A stretch of DNA of 64,000 nt, from assembly GCF_008843145.1 (NCBI RefSeq), contig NZ_CP030265.1:4208501-4272500 (forward strand), written 5' to 3'. Both the position numbers and the translations under genes were made by a program. The DNA is from Skermanella pratensis (GTDB lineage: Bacteria > Pseudomonadota > Alphaproteobacteria > Azospirillales > Azospirillaceae). The notes under the pieces were generated by a model. That model made no database searches, was not told the origin of the DNA, and saw only the letters and a list, made by a program, of their open reading frames with translations. Below, one piece after another: positions 51,939 through 61,156 of this stretch (positions within the stretch are counted from its first letter, which is position 1; each line of letters starts with the position of its first letter).

Positions 51939-53489
51939 TCAAATGATTTTCTCTATATTTGATATGACTGATGCCGTATCGCCAATTGAAGGCACGCGAG
52001 ACCAGCTGAGCGGTTCAATTTTATAACGAAGCTGGCGGCGCACCACGGCCTCGTCAGCGTCGGAAGCATCGCCGGTCCGCGACCGCACCCGAGCGATCAG
52101 AGTATCGGCGTCCGCCTCCAGCCAGACACCCCGGAACGGCACGCCGGCACTCCGCGCCATCTCCTCCAGGTCGGCCCGCTCTTCCGGCCGGGCATTGACG
52201 GCATCGACCACGACGGCGTGCCCGGCCCGGACGATGCGGCCCGCGCGCTCCAGTAGTTCGGCATAGACCCGGCGGGTCATCTCCCCGGAATAGGCCCCGG
52301 CCGGCAGCCGCTCAGTCTCCGCCACGCCGAAGAGACGCTTGCGCAGCACGTCGCTGCGCAGGACCACCGCCCCCGGTGCCGGGCCGATTCCGGGAGCCAG
52401 GGCGCGTGCGACCGTCGTCTTGCCGGTTCCGGACAGGCCGCCAAGCGCCACCATCATCGGTCCGGGCGGATGGATCGCGGCCACGGCATGGTCCAGGTAG
52501 GCCGCGGCTTCGGCATGGGCCGCCGCCGGATCGGGCTGCGCCGCGGCACCGCTCGCCAGCACCTTGGCCCGGACGGCGGCGCGGGCGGACAGGAACAGCG
52601 GCAGCAGCGCCAGCCCGTCGCAGTCGCCCGTCAATTCGAGCATCCGGTTCAGCAGCGTGTTGGCGAGCGGACGGAGCCCGCGATGCTCCAGGTCCATCAG
52701 CAGGAAGGCCAGGTCGTACAGCACGTCGATGACGGCGATGTCGTCGTTGAACTCGACGCAGTCGAACAGCGTGGGCCGCCCGTCGACCAGGCAGATGTTC
52801 CGCAGGTGCAGGTCGCCGTGGCAGAACCGGACGAACCCGCCGTCGCGCCGCCGGTCCAGCAGCCCCCCGAACCGGTCGAGCGCGGCGGTCGAGGCCTCGC
52901 CGAGGGCTTGGACCCGGTCGGGCGAAAAGACGTCCGGCCGTTCCGCCAGTTCCGCGACATTGTCCTCGACCACCCAGCGCATGGCGCCGGCCCCGCCGCG
53001 GTCGGTCACCACCTCGGCCCCGCCATGGAAAGACGCGATGGTCTCCGCGAGATCGCGCATCAGGCCGGCGGAGAGGGCACCGCGATCGGCCATGCGGTCG
53101 AACAGGGTGTCCTGGTCCAGCCGCGCCATCACCACGACCCAGTCGATCGGGACGCCTTGCGGATCTGAAAGGGGTGTCCCGATCCCGCCCAGCGCCAGGG
53201 AGCCGTCGGGTCGGCGCAGCACGGGGGCCGTCCCGAGATAGACCGACGGCGCCGTGCGCCGGTTCAGCCGAACCTCCGCCTCGCAGGCGGCGCGCCGGCG
53301 CTCGACGGTGCCGTAGTCCATGTAGGGGAAACGCACCGCGCGCTTCAGCTTGTAGACGCGGTCGCCGGCCAGGAAGACGATGCTTCCGTGGGTATCGACG
53401 CGCTCGACCGCGGCGCCCCCATAGGTATCCGGGGCGGACAGGAAAGCCACGACGCCGGCCTGGTCCGAAGGGTCGGGATGATCGGTCAT
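51939..53489 (-). CDS. Fusion of APH-like kinase and P-loop kinase domains
   Basis: A 516-residue protein with two kinase domains. Residues about 30-290 resemble aminoglycoside phosphotransferases: HGDLHLRNICL (His224, Asp226, Asn231) and LFDCVEFND (Asp243). Residues about 345-500 form an AAA-type small-molecule kinase with Walker A GGLSGTGKTT (350-359) and FRGVWLEADADTLIARVRSR. Such fusions are common, conserved and uncharacterised. ATG 53489 is used; upstream codons are non-coding. The C-terminal end is AT-richer than the rest. No neighbour gives a pathway. Confidence 0.88.
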   Translation of the reverse strand: MTDHPDPSDQAGVVAFLSAPDTYGGAAVERVDTHGSIVFLAGDRVYKLKRAVRFPYMDYGTVERRRAACEAEVRLNRRTAPSVYLGTAPVLRRPDGSLALGGIGTPLSDPQGVPIDWVVVMARLDQDTLFDRMADRGALSAGLMRDLAETIASFHGGAEVVTDRGGAGAMRWVVEDNVAELAERPDVFSPDRVQALGEASTAALDRFGGLLDRRRDGGFVRFCHGDLHLRNICLVDGRPTLFDCVEFNDDIAVIDVLYDLAFLLMDLEHRGLRPLANTLLNRMLELTGDCDGLALLPLFLSARAAVRAKVLASGAAAQPDPAAAHAEAAAYLDHAVAAIHPPGPMMVALGGLSGTGKTTVARALAPGIGPAPGAVVLRSDVLRKRLFGVAETERLPAGAYSGEMTRRVYAELLERAGRIVRAGHAVVVDAVNARPEERADLEEMARSAGVPFRGVWLEADADTLIARVRSRTGDASDADEAVVRRQLRYKIEPLSWSRVPSIGDTASVISNIEKII

Positions 53490-53709
53490 GGCCCAGTCTA
53501 GCAGCCGCCCCGCCCGGCAGGGAAGAAAGAGGCGGAGGAGCCGGTCGCTACCGCACCGCGGCGGACGTTTCCATAAAACGCAATCCTTAACCATTGACAG
53601 GCGAATCGGTCCGACGCATCGTTCCGGCACCGCGGCGCAGCACCTCCGGCGCGCCGTCCCGCCTGGACCAAGCTTCCCCGGAAGCCCCGACAAGGGAGAG
53701 ACCGACGCC

Positions 53710-56700
53710 ATGCCACGGCGCCCCCTCGCACCCGTTGCCGGTGCCGTTCCGGGCCGTAACCGCCCCACGAAAGCCCGCAAGATGCCTCAGGACGCCCCGG
53801 TCCCCGCCCTCGCCCCTCTTCCGACCGCGCCAGGCCCGGCATCGGAACCCGCACGGTCCCCGGTGGCGGACCTGCGCTGGCCGCTGCTGACCGGCGACGC
53901 CTGTTTTCCCGCGGGAAGCGCATCTCCCGCCGATCTCGCCGCCCTGACGGCGGAACTGGGCGAAGCCTTGAGGCGGTTCTCCGCCGCGACCGACGACGAT
54001 CCGTTCAGCAATCCGGTGCAGCGGGTGGCGCTGGAGCTGTCGCGCAAGATCGAGGACGGCTCGGTCTCCTACGCGACGCTGGAGCAGCTGATCCAGTACC
54101 TGTCGGCCGACGGCTTCATCGGCCGCGCCGCCCGCCTGTCGCGCTATATCGGGGAGATGGATCCGGAGGCCAACGCCGCGTCCCTGGTCGCCCGGATCCG
54201 CGCATTGGCCGTGCCGCCCGGCACCGAGGCGCCGGTGCCGTTCGAGGCGTTCCGTGCCCAGGTGGAGCGCGAGCTTTTCGGCATCGTCATGACCGCGCAC
54301 CCGACCTTCAACCTGTCGGGCGAGCTGATGGAGCTGCTGACGACCCTGGCCTCGGGCCACGCCGGCGACGGCACGCCGCTGTCGGACTCGACCCGGGCCG
54401 AGCTGATCGAGCACATGGCCGGGCTGGTCCACCGCCCCGACGACGACCTGAGCCTGACCCGCGAGCATACCCTGTCGCTGATCGCGATCGGCAACGTCCA
54501 GGCGGCGTTGCGCCGGCTCTACGAGATCGTCTACGCCGTCGCGGAGGAGGTCTATCCCGAGCGCTGGACCGATCTGACGCCCAAGATGATCACCGTGGCG
54601 AGCTGGGTCGGCTACGACCTGGACGGGCGGTCGGACATCAAGTGGACCGACACGCTGCGCAAGCGCCTGATCGTCCAGGCCGGCCAGCTTCGCCATTACC
54701 GGGAGGAGGTGCGCGCGGTGCGCGGCCTCGCCTCGTCCGGCGAGGAGATCCGCCACACCCTGGACCTGCTCGAATCGCGGCTGGCGCTGGCGATCAACGA
54801 GGTGACGGACGAGATCGGCGTGTTCGGCCAGGACCCGGGAGAGGCCGGCGCCCTGCCCCACATCCAGCGGATCGCCCAGCGCATGCATGACGGCATCTCG
54901 CTGCGGCTGATCGACAACTCCCAGGCGACCGGGCTGATCGACCGGATCATCCGGCTGGCGACATCCGGCGGCACCGACCGCGATCCGGCGATCCGCCGGC
55001 TGTGCACCCTGCGGGCCGAACTGGCGAACTACGGCCTGGGCATGGCGCATACCCATGTCCGGATCAACGCGACCCAGCTGCACAACGCGATCCGAAAGAC
55101 AGTCGGGATGGAGACGGCGCCCGACGACCCGCGCTACCGCCAGTCCTACCTGGCGTCGCTGAACGACCTGCTGGACAAGGTCAGGCCGCAGACGATCAAT
55201 TTCGGCTCGATCATGTCGGAGCGGACTTCGGCCAAGCGGCTGTTCATGATCGTGGCCCAGATGCTGAAATATGCCGACGCCACCACTCCCGTCCGCTTCC
55301 TGATCGCCGAGTGCGAGTCCGCCTTCACACCGCTGACGGCGCTCTACTACGCCCGCCTGTTCGGGGTCGCCGACAAGATCGACATCAGCCCGCTGTTCGA
55401 GACGGAGAAGGCTCTGGAACTGGGCAGCCGGGTGATCGACCAGCTGCTGGAGAACCCGCACTACCGGGCCTATGTCCAGGCCCGCGGGCGGCTATGCATC
55501 CAGACCGGCTTCTCCGACGCGGGACGCTACCTGGGGCAGACGCCGGCCTCCGCCTCGATCGAGCGGCTCCGGCTGCGCATCGCGCGGCTATTCCCCAAGC
55601 ACGGCCTGACCGGCGTGCAGCTGGTGATCTTCGACACCCACGGCGAGTCGATCGGCCGCGGCGCCCACCCCGCCGGGTTCGAGGAGCGGCTGAGCTATAC
55701 CGCCACACCCTATTCCCTGGAGTTCCTGGCCGACAACAAGGTGGACTTCAAGCAGGAGGTCAGCTTCCAGGGCGGCGACGGCTTCCTGTATTTCGTGACG
55801 CCGGCCGGCGCCTTCGCGGTGGTCACCCGGATCCTGGAGCACATGTTCGGCGACCGGGGCGACGCCCGGGGCGACCCGTTCTACGAGGACCCGGACTACA
55901 TCACCGAGTTCTTCACCACGGTGAAGGAGTTCCAGGTCTCGCTGGTGAAGAACCCGGACTATGCGACGCTGCTGGGCGCCTTCGGCACCAACCTGCTGTT
56001 CCCGTCGGGCAGCAGGGCGATCAAGCGCCAGCACGACAGCGCCGACGACAGCGAGCAGGCCTCGGTCAGCCAGATCCGGGCGATCCCGCACAACGCGATC
56101 CTTCAGCAGCTGGGCCTGCCGGCCAACACGATCAGCGGCGTCGGCGAGGCGATCGGCAAGGACCCGGAGCGGTTCCGCCAGCTCTATGCCCGGTCCAGCC
56201 GGTTCCGCCATCTGATCGGCATGGTCGAGTACGGCGCCGCGATCGCATCGCCCGACGCGCTGCGGGCCTACGTGGACACCCTCGATCCCGGGCTGTGGCT
56301 GCTGCGCGCTGCCAAGACGCCGGACAAGGCGCGGGCGGAGGAGATGCGGCGGCTGGCGCGGTACCTGGAGGATACCCAGCTCCACGCCCGCCAGACCAAG
56401 GTCGGCCGCAGGCTCTTCGCGGACTATTGCCTGTTGCGCGACGGGCTGGGGCAGATCGAGGGCGGCGGCTGCGGAGCGCTGGTGACCCCGGCCGCGCGGG
56501 AACAGCTGGCCATCCTTCACGCGGTCCGGATCGCGCTGATCCACGAGATCTTCCTGCTGGCGACCCACATCCCGCAGTTCAGCAGCCAGCACAACACGAC
56601 CCATGCCCGGCTGCTGATGCGGGTGCTCCACCTGGACATCCCGACCGCGGTCAGCCAGCTGGAACGCATCTTCCCCGCGACCACCGACGCCGCCGTGAAC

Positions 56701-56853
56701 GGGGATTTCGGCGAGCGGGCGACCTATGCCAGCGACGAGAGCCAGAACTACCAGCGGGAGAACGAGGATATCTTCAAGCCGATGAACGGCCTGTACGAAC
56801 TGCTGCGCCGGGTCAGCGTCGGCGTCGTACACCGCATCGGCTTCTTCGGCTGA
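53710..56853 (+). CDS. ppc: Phosphoenolpyruvate carboxylase
   Basis: A 1047-residue enzyme that fixes bicarbonate onto PEP to make oxaloacetate. The catalytic His is His197 in VMTAHPTF; GESIGRGAHPAGFEERL holds the loop usually written GRGGxVGRGG, here reduced to one GRG; FGTNLLFPSGSRAIKRQ is the substrate-Arg region. It belongs to a divergent bacterial group rather than the E. coli type, and has an extra N-terminal tail. AAGGGAGAG precedes ATG 53710; ATG 53782 is an alternative. The long upstream reading overlaps the divergent gene. Confidence 0.9.
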   Translation: MPRRPLAPVAGAVPGRNRPTKARKMPQDAPVPALAPLPTAPGPASEPARSPVADLRWPLLTGDACFPAGSASPADLAALTAELGEALRRFSAATDDDPFSNPVQRVALELSRKIEDGSVSYATLEQLIQYLSADGFIGRAARLSRYIGEMDPEANAASLVARIRALAVPPGTEAPVPFEAFRAQVERELFGIVMTAHPTFNLSGELMELLTTLASGHAGDGTPLSDSTRAELIEHMAGLVHRPDDDLSLTREHTLSLIAIGNVQAALRRLYEIVYAVAEEVYPERWTDLTPKMITVASWVGYDLDGRSDIKWTDTLRKRLIVQAGQLRHYREEVRAVRGLASSGEEIRHTLDLLESRLALAINEVTDEIGVFGQDPGEAGALPHIQRIAQRMHDGISLRLIDNSQATGLIDRIIRLATSGGTDRDPAIRRLCTLRAELANYGLGMAHTHVRINATQLHNAIRKTVGMETAPDDPRYRQSYLASLNDLLDKVRPQTINFGSIMSERTSAKRLFMIVAQMLKYADATTPVRFLIAECESAFTPLTALYYARLFGVADKIDISPLFETEKALELGSRVIDQLLENPHYRAYVQARGRLCIQTGFSDAGRYLGQTPASASIERLRLRIARLFPKHGLTGVQLVIFDTHGESIGRGAHPAGFEERLSYTATPYSLEFLADNKVDFKQEVSFQGGDGFLYFVTPAGAFAVVTRILEHMFGDRGDARGDPFYEDPDYITEFFTTVKEFQVSLVKNPDYATLLGAFGTNLLFPSGSRAIKRQHDSADDSEQASVSQIRAIPHNAILQQLGLPANTISGVGEAIGKDPERFRQLYARSSRFRHLIGMVEYGAAIASPDALRAYVDTLDPGLWLLRAAKTPDKARAEEMRRLARYLEDTQLHARQTKVGRRLFADYCLLRDGLGQIEGGGCGALVTPAAREQLAILHAVRIALIHEIFLLATHIPQFSSQHNTTHARLLMRVLHLDIPTAVSQLERIFPATTDAAVNGDFGERATYASDESQNYQRENEDIFKPMNGLYELLRRVSVGVVHRIGFFG

Positions 56854-56892
56854 GGCGCTCCGGCCGGCAACTTCCCGGGTCTGCCGGCGTTG

Positions 56893-57870
56893 ATGCGGCA
56901 TCTGGTCAGCGTCTGGAGGTCCGCCATTTCCACCACGAATCTACTGCTCGCCGTGGCGCTCCTGGCCGCCGGGCTGGCGATCCTCTATGGGCTGGCGCGC
57001 GGACTGCTATGGCTGGTCCGCCGGGGGGCGGAGCGGCTCCAGGGACCCGTGAAGATGTCGCGGCACTGGGTGCGCGACCGGCCGGTGGTGGCGCTGTTGG
57101 AGAGCCGCTTCCCGCGGGCGTTCCGATTCGTCAAGGCGCGGCTGAGCACCCGCCCGTTCACCGGGCTGCCCTTGACGCTGATGGTGATCTTCGCGGTCTA
57201 CCTGGTGGCCTTGTTCGGCGGGATGGTGCAGGACCTGCACGAGGCCGAGGACCTGGTGGCGATGGACACGGCGGTGGACCGCTGGTTCGACAGCCACCGG
57301 GTCGAACCCTTCATCGGGGCCATGGTCTGGCTGACCCTGTGGGGCCAGGGACCGACCATCACCATCGTCGGGCTGGTCGCTTCCCTGCTGTGGTGGAGCA
57401 GCAGCCGCGGCCATCTGGTGGTCCCTTTCTGGATCTGCCTGATCGGGGCCCAGGTGACGACCTGGACCGCCAAATACGTGATCGCGCGCGAGCGGCCCGG
57501 CGCCTGGGACCTGCTGGAGGAGCACAGCCCGGCCTTCCCCAGCGGCCACGCCACCGCCGCCATCTCCGTCTACGGGTTCATCGCCTACAGCGTCTGGCGG
57601 ACCATCCAGACCCAGCCGCGCGCCCGCTTCGAAGTGTTGTTCTGGGGAGCGGTGGCGATCATGCTGATCGGCTTCAGCCGGATCTATCTGAGCGTCCACT
57701 TCGTCAGCGATGTCGCCAGCGGCTATCTGGTCGGCGGCTTCTGGCTGGCCGTCGCCGTGACGGTGACGGAGTGGCGCACGGCCCGGCGCGACGGCGGGCG
57801 GAACCCCAACGATCATGGGGCGGATCGGGAGTCCGATAGGGGGCCGCCCCTTGACCTGATCGGGACTTAG
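56893..57870 (+). CDS. PAP2-family membrane phosphatase
   Basis: A 325-residue membrane protein with about six helices. All three PAP2 motifs are intact: KYVIARERPG, AFPSGHATAA and SRIYLSVHFVSDV. It should dephosphorylate a lipid or isoprenoid pyrophosphate on the periplasmic side. It begins with a helix (LLLAVALLAAGLAILYGLA) and a basic linker absent from the small undecaprenol pyrophosphatases. ATG 56893 is chosen; TTG 56890 is possible. It is 39 bases after ppc, on the same strand, and 108 bases before pqqA. Confidence 0.9.
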   Translation: MRHLVSVWRSAISTTNLLLAVALLAAGLAILYGLARGLLWLVRRGAERLQGPVKMSRHWVRDRPVVALLESRFPRAFRFVKARLSTRPFTGLPLTLMVIFAVYLVALFGGMVQDLHEAEDLVAMDTAVDRWFDSHRVEPFIGAMVWLTLWGQGPTITIVGLVASLLWWSSSRGHLVVPFWICLIGAQVTTWTAKYVIARERPGAWDLLEEHSPAFPSGHATAAISVYGFIAYSVWRTIQTQPRARFEVLFWGAVAIMLIGFSRIYLSVHFVSDVASGYLVGGFWLAVAVTVTEWRTARRDGGRNPNDHGADRESDRGPPLDLIGT

Positions 57871-57883
57871 ACCAAAGTACAGC

Positions 57884-57911
57884 GTTACAGTCTCGTCCGG
57901 GACGCTATTAT
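57884..57911 (+). promoter_or_regulatory. Candidate sigma-70 promoter of the pqq operon
   Basis: GTTACA (57884-57889) and TATTAT (57906-57911) are 16 bases apart; the TATTAT sits inside a short palindrome, CGCTA-TTA-TAGCG. The pqqA ATG is about 68 bases downstream. The match is moderate. Confidence 0.5.
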
Positions 57912-57978
57912 AGCGTTCCTTACCGCGAAAAGGTGAGGCGAGTGCTGCTCGTAACATCAACCTGGAGAGGATCACGCT

Positions 57979-58056
57979 ATGAAGTGGAAGACCCCGCGCA
58001 TCGTCGAGATCGCCGTCGGCATGGAAATCAACTGCTACGCCTGCGCTGAGATCTAA
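57979..58056 (+). CDS. pqqA: PQQ precursor peptide PqqA
   Basis: A 25-residue peptide, MKWKTPRIVEIAVGMEINCY followed by ACAEI. Glu16 and Tyr20 are the residues that are cross-linked and cut out to become PQQ. GGAGAGG lies before the ATG. It is the first gene of the pqq operon, made in excess over the downstream enzymes. Confidence 0.95.
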   Translation: MKWKTPRIVEIAVGMEINCYACAEI

Positions 58057-58096
58057 GCTATCCGCCCCCGCCTGCGGTTGAAGACTGGATACGGCC

Positions 58097-59011
58097 GTGA
58101 AAATAGTTGTGCTGGGCTCGGCCGCCGGCGGTGGCTACCCTCAATGGAACTGCAATTGCGACACTTGCCGGCGCGCCCGCTCCGGTGATCCGGCGGCCAA
58201 GCCCCGGACGCAGTCTTCGCTCGCGATCAGCGCCGACGGCGAGCGTTGGTTCCTGCTGAACGCGTCTCCCGACCTGCGCCAGCAGATCCTGGCCACTCCC
58301 CTGCTCCACCCGCGCCACGGCAAGCGGCACAGCCCGATCTCCGGGGTCGTCCTGACCAACGGCGACGTGGACCATATCGCGGGACTGATAAACCTGCGCG
58401 AAAGCCAGCCGCTGTCGCTCTACGCGACCTCTCGCATCCATGCGGTGTTGGCCGCCAACAGCATCTTCCAGGTGCTCAACCCCGACCTCGTCGAGCGCCG
58501 CACCCTGGCGCTGAACGATCCGGTCGAACTGGTGGGCCCCGACGGCCCGAGCGGCATCCGCGTCGAGATTTTCGCCGTGCCGGGCAAAGTGGCGCTCTAT
58601 CTGGAGGATGCCGCCCCGGTGCTGGACGGCGAGACCGAGGACACCGTGGGATTGCGCATCAGTGGCGGCGGCAAGAGCTTCTTCTACGTTCCCGGCTGCG
58701 CGAAGCTGACGCCGGCATTGGCCGACCGCCTGCGCGGGGCCGACCTGCTGCTGTTCGACGGCACCCTGTGGCGAGACGACGAGATGGTCCTGAACGGCGT
58801 CGGCACGAAGACCGGCCGGCGCATGGGCCACATGAGCGTTTCCGGCCCCGACGGGTCGCTTGCCGCCTTCGCCGATCTCGGCATCCGGCGCAAGATCTTC
58901 ATCCACATCAACAACACCAACCCCATCCTGCTGGATGACAGCCCGGAACGCGCCGCCGTGGAAGAGGCCGGCTGGGAAGTGGGGGAAGACGGACGGGAAG
59001 TTTCGCCATGA
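58097..59011 (+). CDS. pqqB: PQQ biosynthesis protein PqqB
   Basis: A 304-residue metallo-beta-lactamase-fold protein that hydroxylates the tyrosine part of the PQQ precursor. The start VVLGSAAGGGYPQWNCNCDTCRRAR is diagnostic, including the Zn-binding Cys residues. NGDVDHIAGLINLRE holds the altered His-box. The start is a GTG at 58097. It overlaps pqqC by four bases. Confidence 0.95.
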   Translation: MKIVVLGSAAGGGYPQWNCNCDTCRRARSGDPAAKPRTQSSLAISADGERWFLLNASPDLRQQILATPLLHPRHGKRHSPISGVVLTNGDVDHIAGLINLRESQPLSLYATSRIHAVLAANSIFQVLNPDLVERRTLALNDPVELVGPDGPSGIRVEIFAVPGKVALYLEDAAPVLDGETEDTVGLRISGGGKSFFYVPGCAKLTPALADRLRGADLLLFDGTLWRDDEMVLNGVGTKTGRRMGHMSVSGPDGSLAAFADLGIRRKIFIHINNTNPILLDDSPERAAVEEAGWEVGEDGREVSP

Positions 59012-59742
59012 CCGAACTGCTGAGCCAGGACCAGCTCGAAGAACGCCTCCGCGCCATAGGCGCCGCGCGCTACCACAGCCTTCACCCGTTCCACCAGCTT
59101 CTGCACACCGGCAAGCTGGATTTCGGCCAGGTGCAGGCCTGGGCGTTGAACCGCTACTATTACCAGTGCAACATCCCGATCAAGGACTCGATCGTGCTGT
59201 CGCGCCTGACCAATGTCGAGGACCGGCGGGCCTGGCGCCAGCGCATCATCGACCATGACGGCACCCAGCCCGGAGAAGGCGGCATCGCCCGCTGGCTGAA
59301 GCTGACCGAGGGGCTGAAGCTCGACACCGCCTATGTGGAGAGCTGCGCCGGAATCCTGCCCGCGACCAAGTTCGCGGTGGAGGCCTATGTCCATTTCGTG
59401 CGCCACCGGACCGTGCTCGAGGCGGTCGCCTCGTCGCTGACCGAATTGTTCTCGCCCGGCATCATCCAGAACCGGGTCTCCGGGATGCTGGCGAACTACG
59501 ACTTCATCAGCAAGGAGACGCTGGCCTATTTCAACAACCGCTTGACCGAGGCACCGCGCGACGCCGACTTCGCGCTGGCCTACGTCAAGCGGGAGGCCCG
59601 GCGCCCCGACCAGCAGCAGGCTGTCCTGGCGGCGCTGGAATTCAAGTGCGACGTGCTGTGGGCCCAGCTCGACGCGCTCTACCACGCCTATGTCGCACCA
59701 GGACATATCCATCCCGGCGCCTTCGTGCCCGAGCGGCGCTGA
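59008..59742 (+). CDS. pqqC: Pyrroloquinoline-quinone synthase PqqC
   Basis: A 244-residue enzyme with the TENA/HO-1 helical fold that does the last eight-electron oxidation to PQQ. Segments RYHSLHPFHQLLHTGKLDFGQVQAWALNRYYYQCNIPIKDS and VESCAGILPATKFAVEAYVHFVRHRTVLEAVASSLTELFSP are typical. ATG overlaps the pqqB stop (ATGA). Ends four bases before pqqD. Confidence 0.96.
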   Translation: MTELLSQDQLEERLRAIGAARYHSLHPFHQLLHTGKLDFGQVQAWALNRYYYQCNIPIKDSIVLSRLTNVEDRRAWRQRIIDHDGTQPGEGGIARWLKLTEGLKLDTAYVESCAGILPATKFAVEAYVHFVRHRTVLEAVASSLTELFSPGIIQNRVSGMLANYDFISKETLAYFNNRLTEAPRDADFALAYVKREARRPDQQQAVLAALEFKCDVLWAQLDALYHAYVAPGHIHPGAFVPERR

Positions 59743-59746
59743 CGTC

Positions 59747-60025
59747 ATGGCGACGATCACCGAGGAAAGCGTGCCGCGACTGCCGCGGCACGTGAAGTTC
59801 CGGTTCGACCAGGCCCGCGAGGCGTGGGTCGTGCTAGCCCCGGAAAAAGTCTTCATGCCCGACGAAATCGCGGTCGAGGTCCTGAAACGCTGCGACGGGG
59901 ATACCACCTTGAAGGACATCATCGACGATCTGGCGCGGACCTTCGAGGCGGAACGCGACGTGGTCGCCGCCGACGTGGTCGCCATGCTCCAGGATCTGTC
60001 CGACAAGGGGATCATCACGACATGA
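59747..60025 (+). CDS. pqqD: PQQ peptide chaperone PqqD
   Basis: A 92-residue RiPP recognition element that binds PqqA and delivers it to Pqq[49 protein letters not shown] matches the winged-helix family. ATG 59747 is four bases after pqqC. The stop overlaps the ATG of pqqE (ATGA), coupling the partners. Confidence 0.95.
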   Translation: MATITEESVPRLPRHVKFRFDQAREAWVVLAPEKVFMPDEIAVEVLKRCDGDTTLKDIIDDLARTFEAERDVVAADVVAMLQDLSDKGIITT

Positions 60026-61155
60026 ACGCCCTCTCGCCGTCTCCCGCGAAGGACAGCACCGGCAAGGCCCCTCCGGCGCCGCCGCTGGCGCTGCTGGCCG
60101 AGCTGACCCACCGCTGCCCGCTGCAATGCCCCTACTGCTCCAACCCGGTGGAGCTGGAACGCTCCGGCGCGGAGCTGGACACGGCGACCTGGAAGCGGGT
60201 CCTGACCGAGGCGGCGGAGCTGGGCATCCTTCAGGTCCATTTCTCCGGCGGCGAGCCGACCGTGCGGAAGGACCTGGCGGAACTGATCCGGCATGCGGCC
60301 AAGCTCGGCTGCTACACCAACCTGATCACCTCCGGCGTCCTGCTCGACGCGGCCCGGCTGAAGGAACTGTACGACGCCGGGCTGGACCACGTGCAGCTCA
60401 GCTTCCAGGATACCGACGTCGGCAGCGCCGAGCGGATCGGCAATTTCGCGGGCGCCCAGGCCCGCAAGCTGGAGGTCGCGCGCCTGACCCGCGAGGCGGG
60501 ACTGCCGCTGACCGTCAACGCCGTCGTCCACCGGCACAATCTCGGCCGGCTGGAGGAGATGATCCAGCTCGCCCTCGACCTGGGAGCGGAACGGCTGGAA
60601 GTCGCCCATGTCCAGTATTATGGCTGGGCGCTGAAGAACCGCGCGGCGCTGCTGCCGACCCGCGAGCAGCTCGACCGCGCGACCGAGGTGGTGACCAAGG
60701 CGCGGGAGCGGCTGAAGGGCCGGCTGATGATCGACTACGTCGTCCCGGACTACTACGCCAAGCGCCCGAAATCCTGCATGGGCGGCTGGGGCCGCCAGTT
60801 CCTCAACGTGTCGCCGGCCGGCAAGGTGCTGCCCTGCCACGCCGCCGAGAGCATCACCGGGCTGGAGTTCGACCGCGTCCAGGACCGCCCTCTGGGAGAG
60901 ATCTGGCGGAACTCCGCGGCGTTCCAGGCCTACCGGGGCACCGATTGGATGCCCGAGACCTGCCGGACCTGCGACCGCCGCGAGATCGACTGGGGCGGCT
61001 GCCGCTGCCAGGCCTTCGCGCTGACCGGCAAGGCCGACGCGGTCGACCCGGCCTGCGGGCTGTCGCCGTTCCACGACGAGATCTTCGCCCTGGCGGAACG
61101 GGAAGCGGGCGCCGCTCCCCCGCCCTTCGTCTACCGCCGCATCGGTGGGGCTTGA
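60022..61155 (+). CDS. pqqE: Radical SAM enzyme PqqE
   Basis: A 377-residue radical SAM enzyme that forms the Glu-Tyr C-C bond in PqqA. The radical SAM cluster Cys32-x3-Cys36-x2-Cys39 is in [14 protein letters not shown], and the C-terminal SPASM Cys set is [26 protein letters not shown] 60022 overlaps pqqD. It is the last pqq gene in the window; pqqF/G and a quinoprotein dehydrogenase are absent. Confidence 0.96.
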   Translation: MNALSPSPAKDSTGKAPPAPPLALLAELTHRCPLQCPYCSNPVELERSGAELDTATWKRVLTEAAELGILQVHFSGGEPTVRKDLAELIRHAAKLGCYTNLITSGVLLDAARLKELYDAGLDHVQLSFQDTDVGSAERIGNFAGAQARKLEVARLTREAGLPLTVNAVVHRHNLGRLEEMIQLALDLGAERLEVAHVQYYGWALKNRAALLPTREQLDRATEVVTKARERLKGRLMIDYVVPDYYAKRPKSCMGGWGRQFLNVSPAGKVLPCHAAESITGLEFDRVQDRPLGEIWRNSAAFQAYRGTDWMPETCRTCDRREIDWGGCRCQAFALTGKADAVDPACGLSPFHDEIFALAEREAGAAPPPFVYRRIGGA

Positions 61156-61156
61156 C

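Noticed and set aside
53587..55461. 624-codon minus-strand open frame
   Set aside because: Antisense to PEP carboxylase; Gln/Arg-rich shadow.
58684..61074. 796-codon minus-strand open frame
   Set aside because: Antisense to pqqB-E, with no domain and low-complexity composition.
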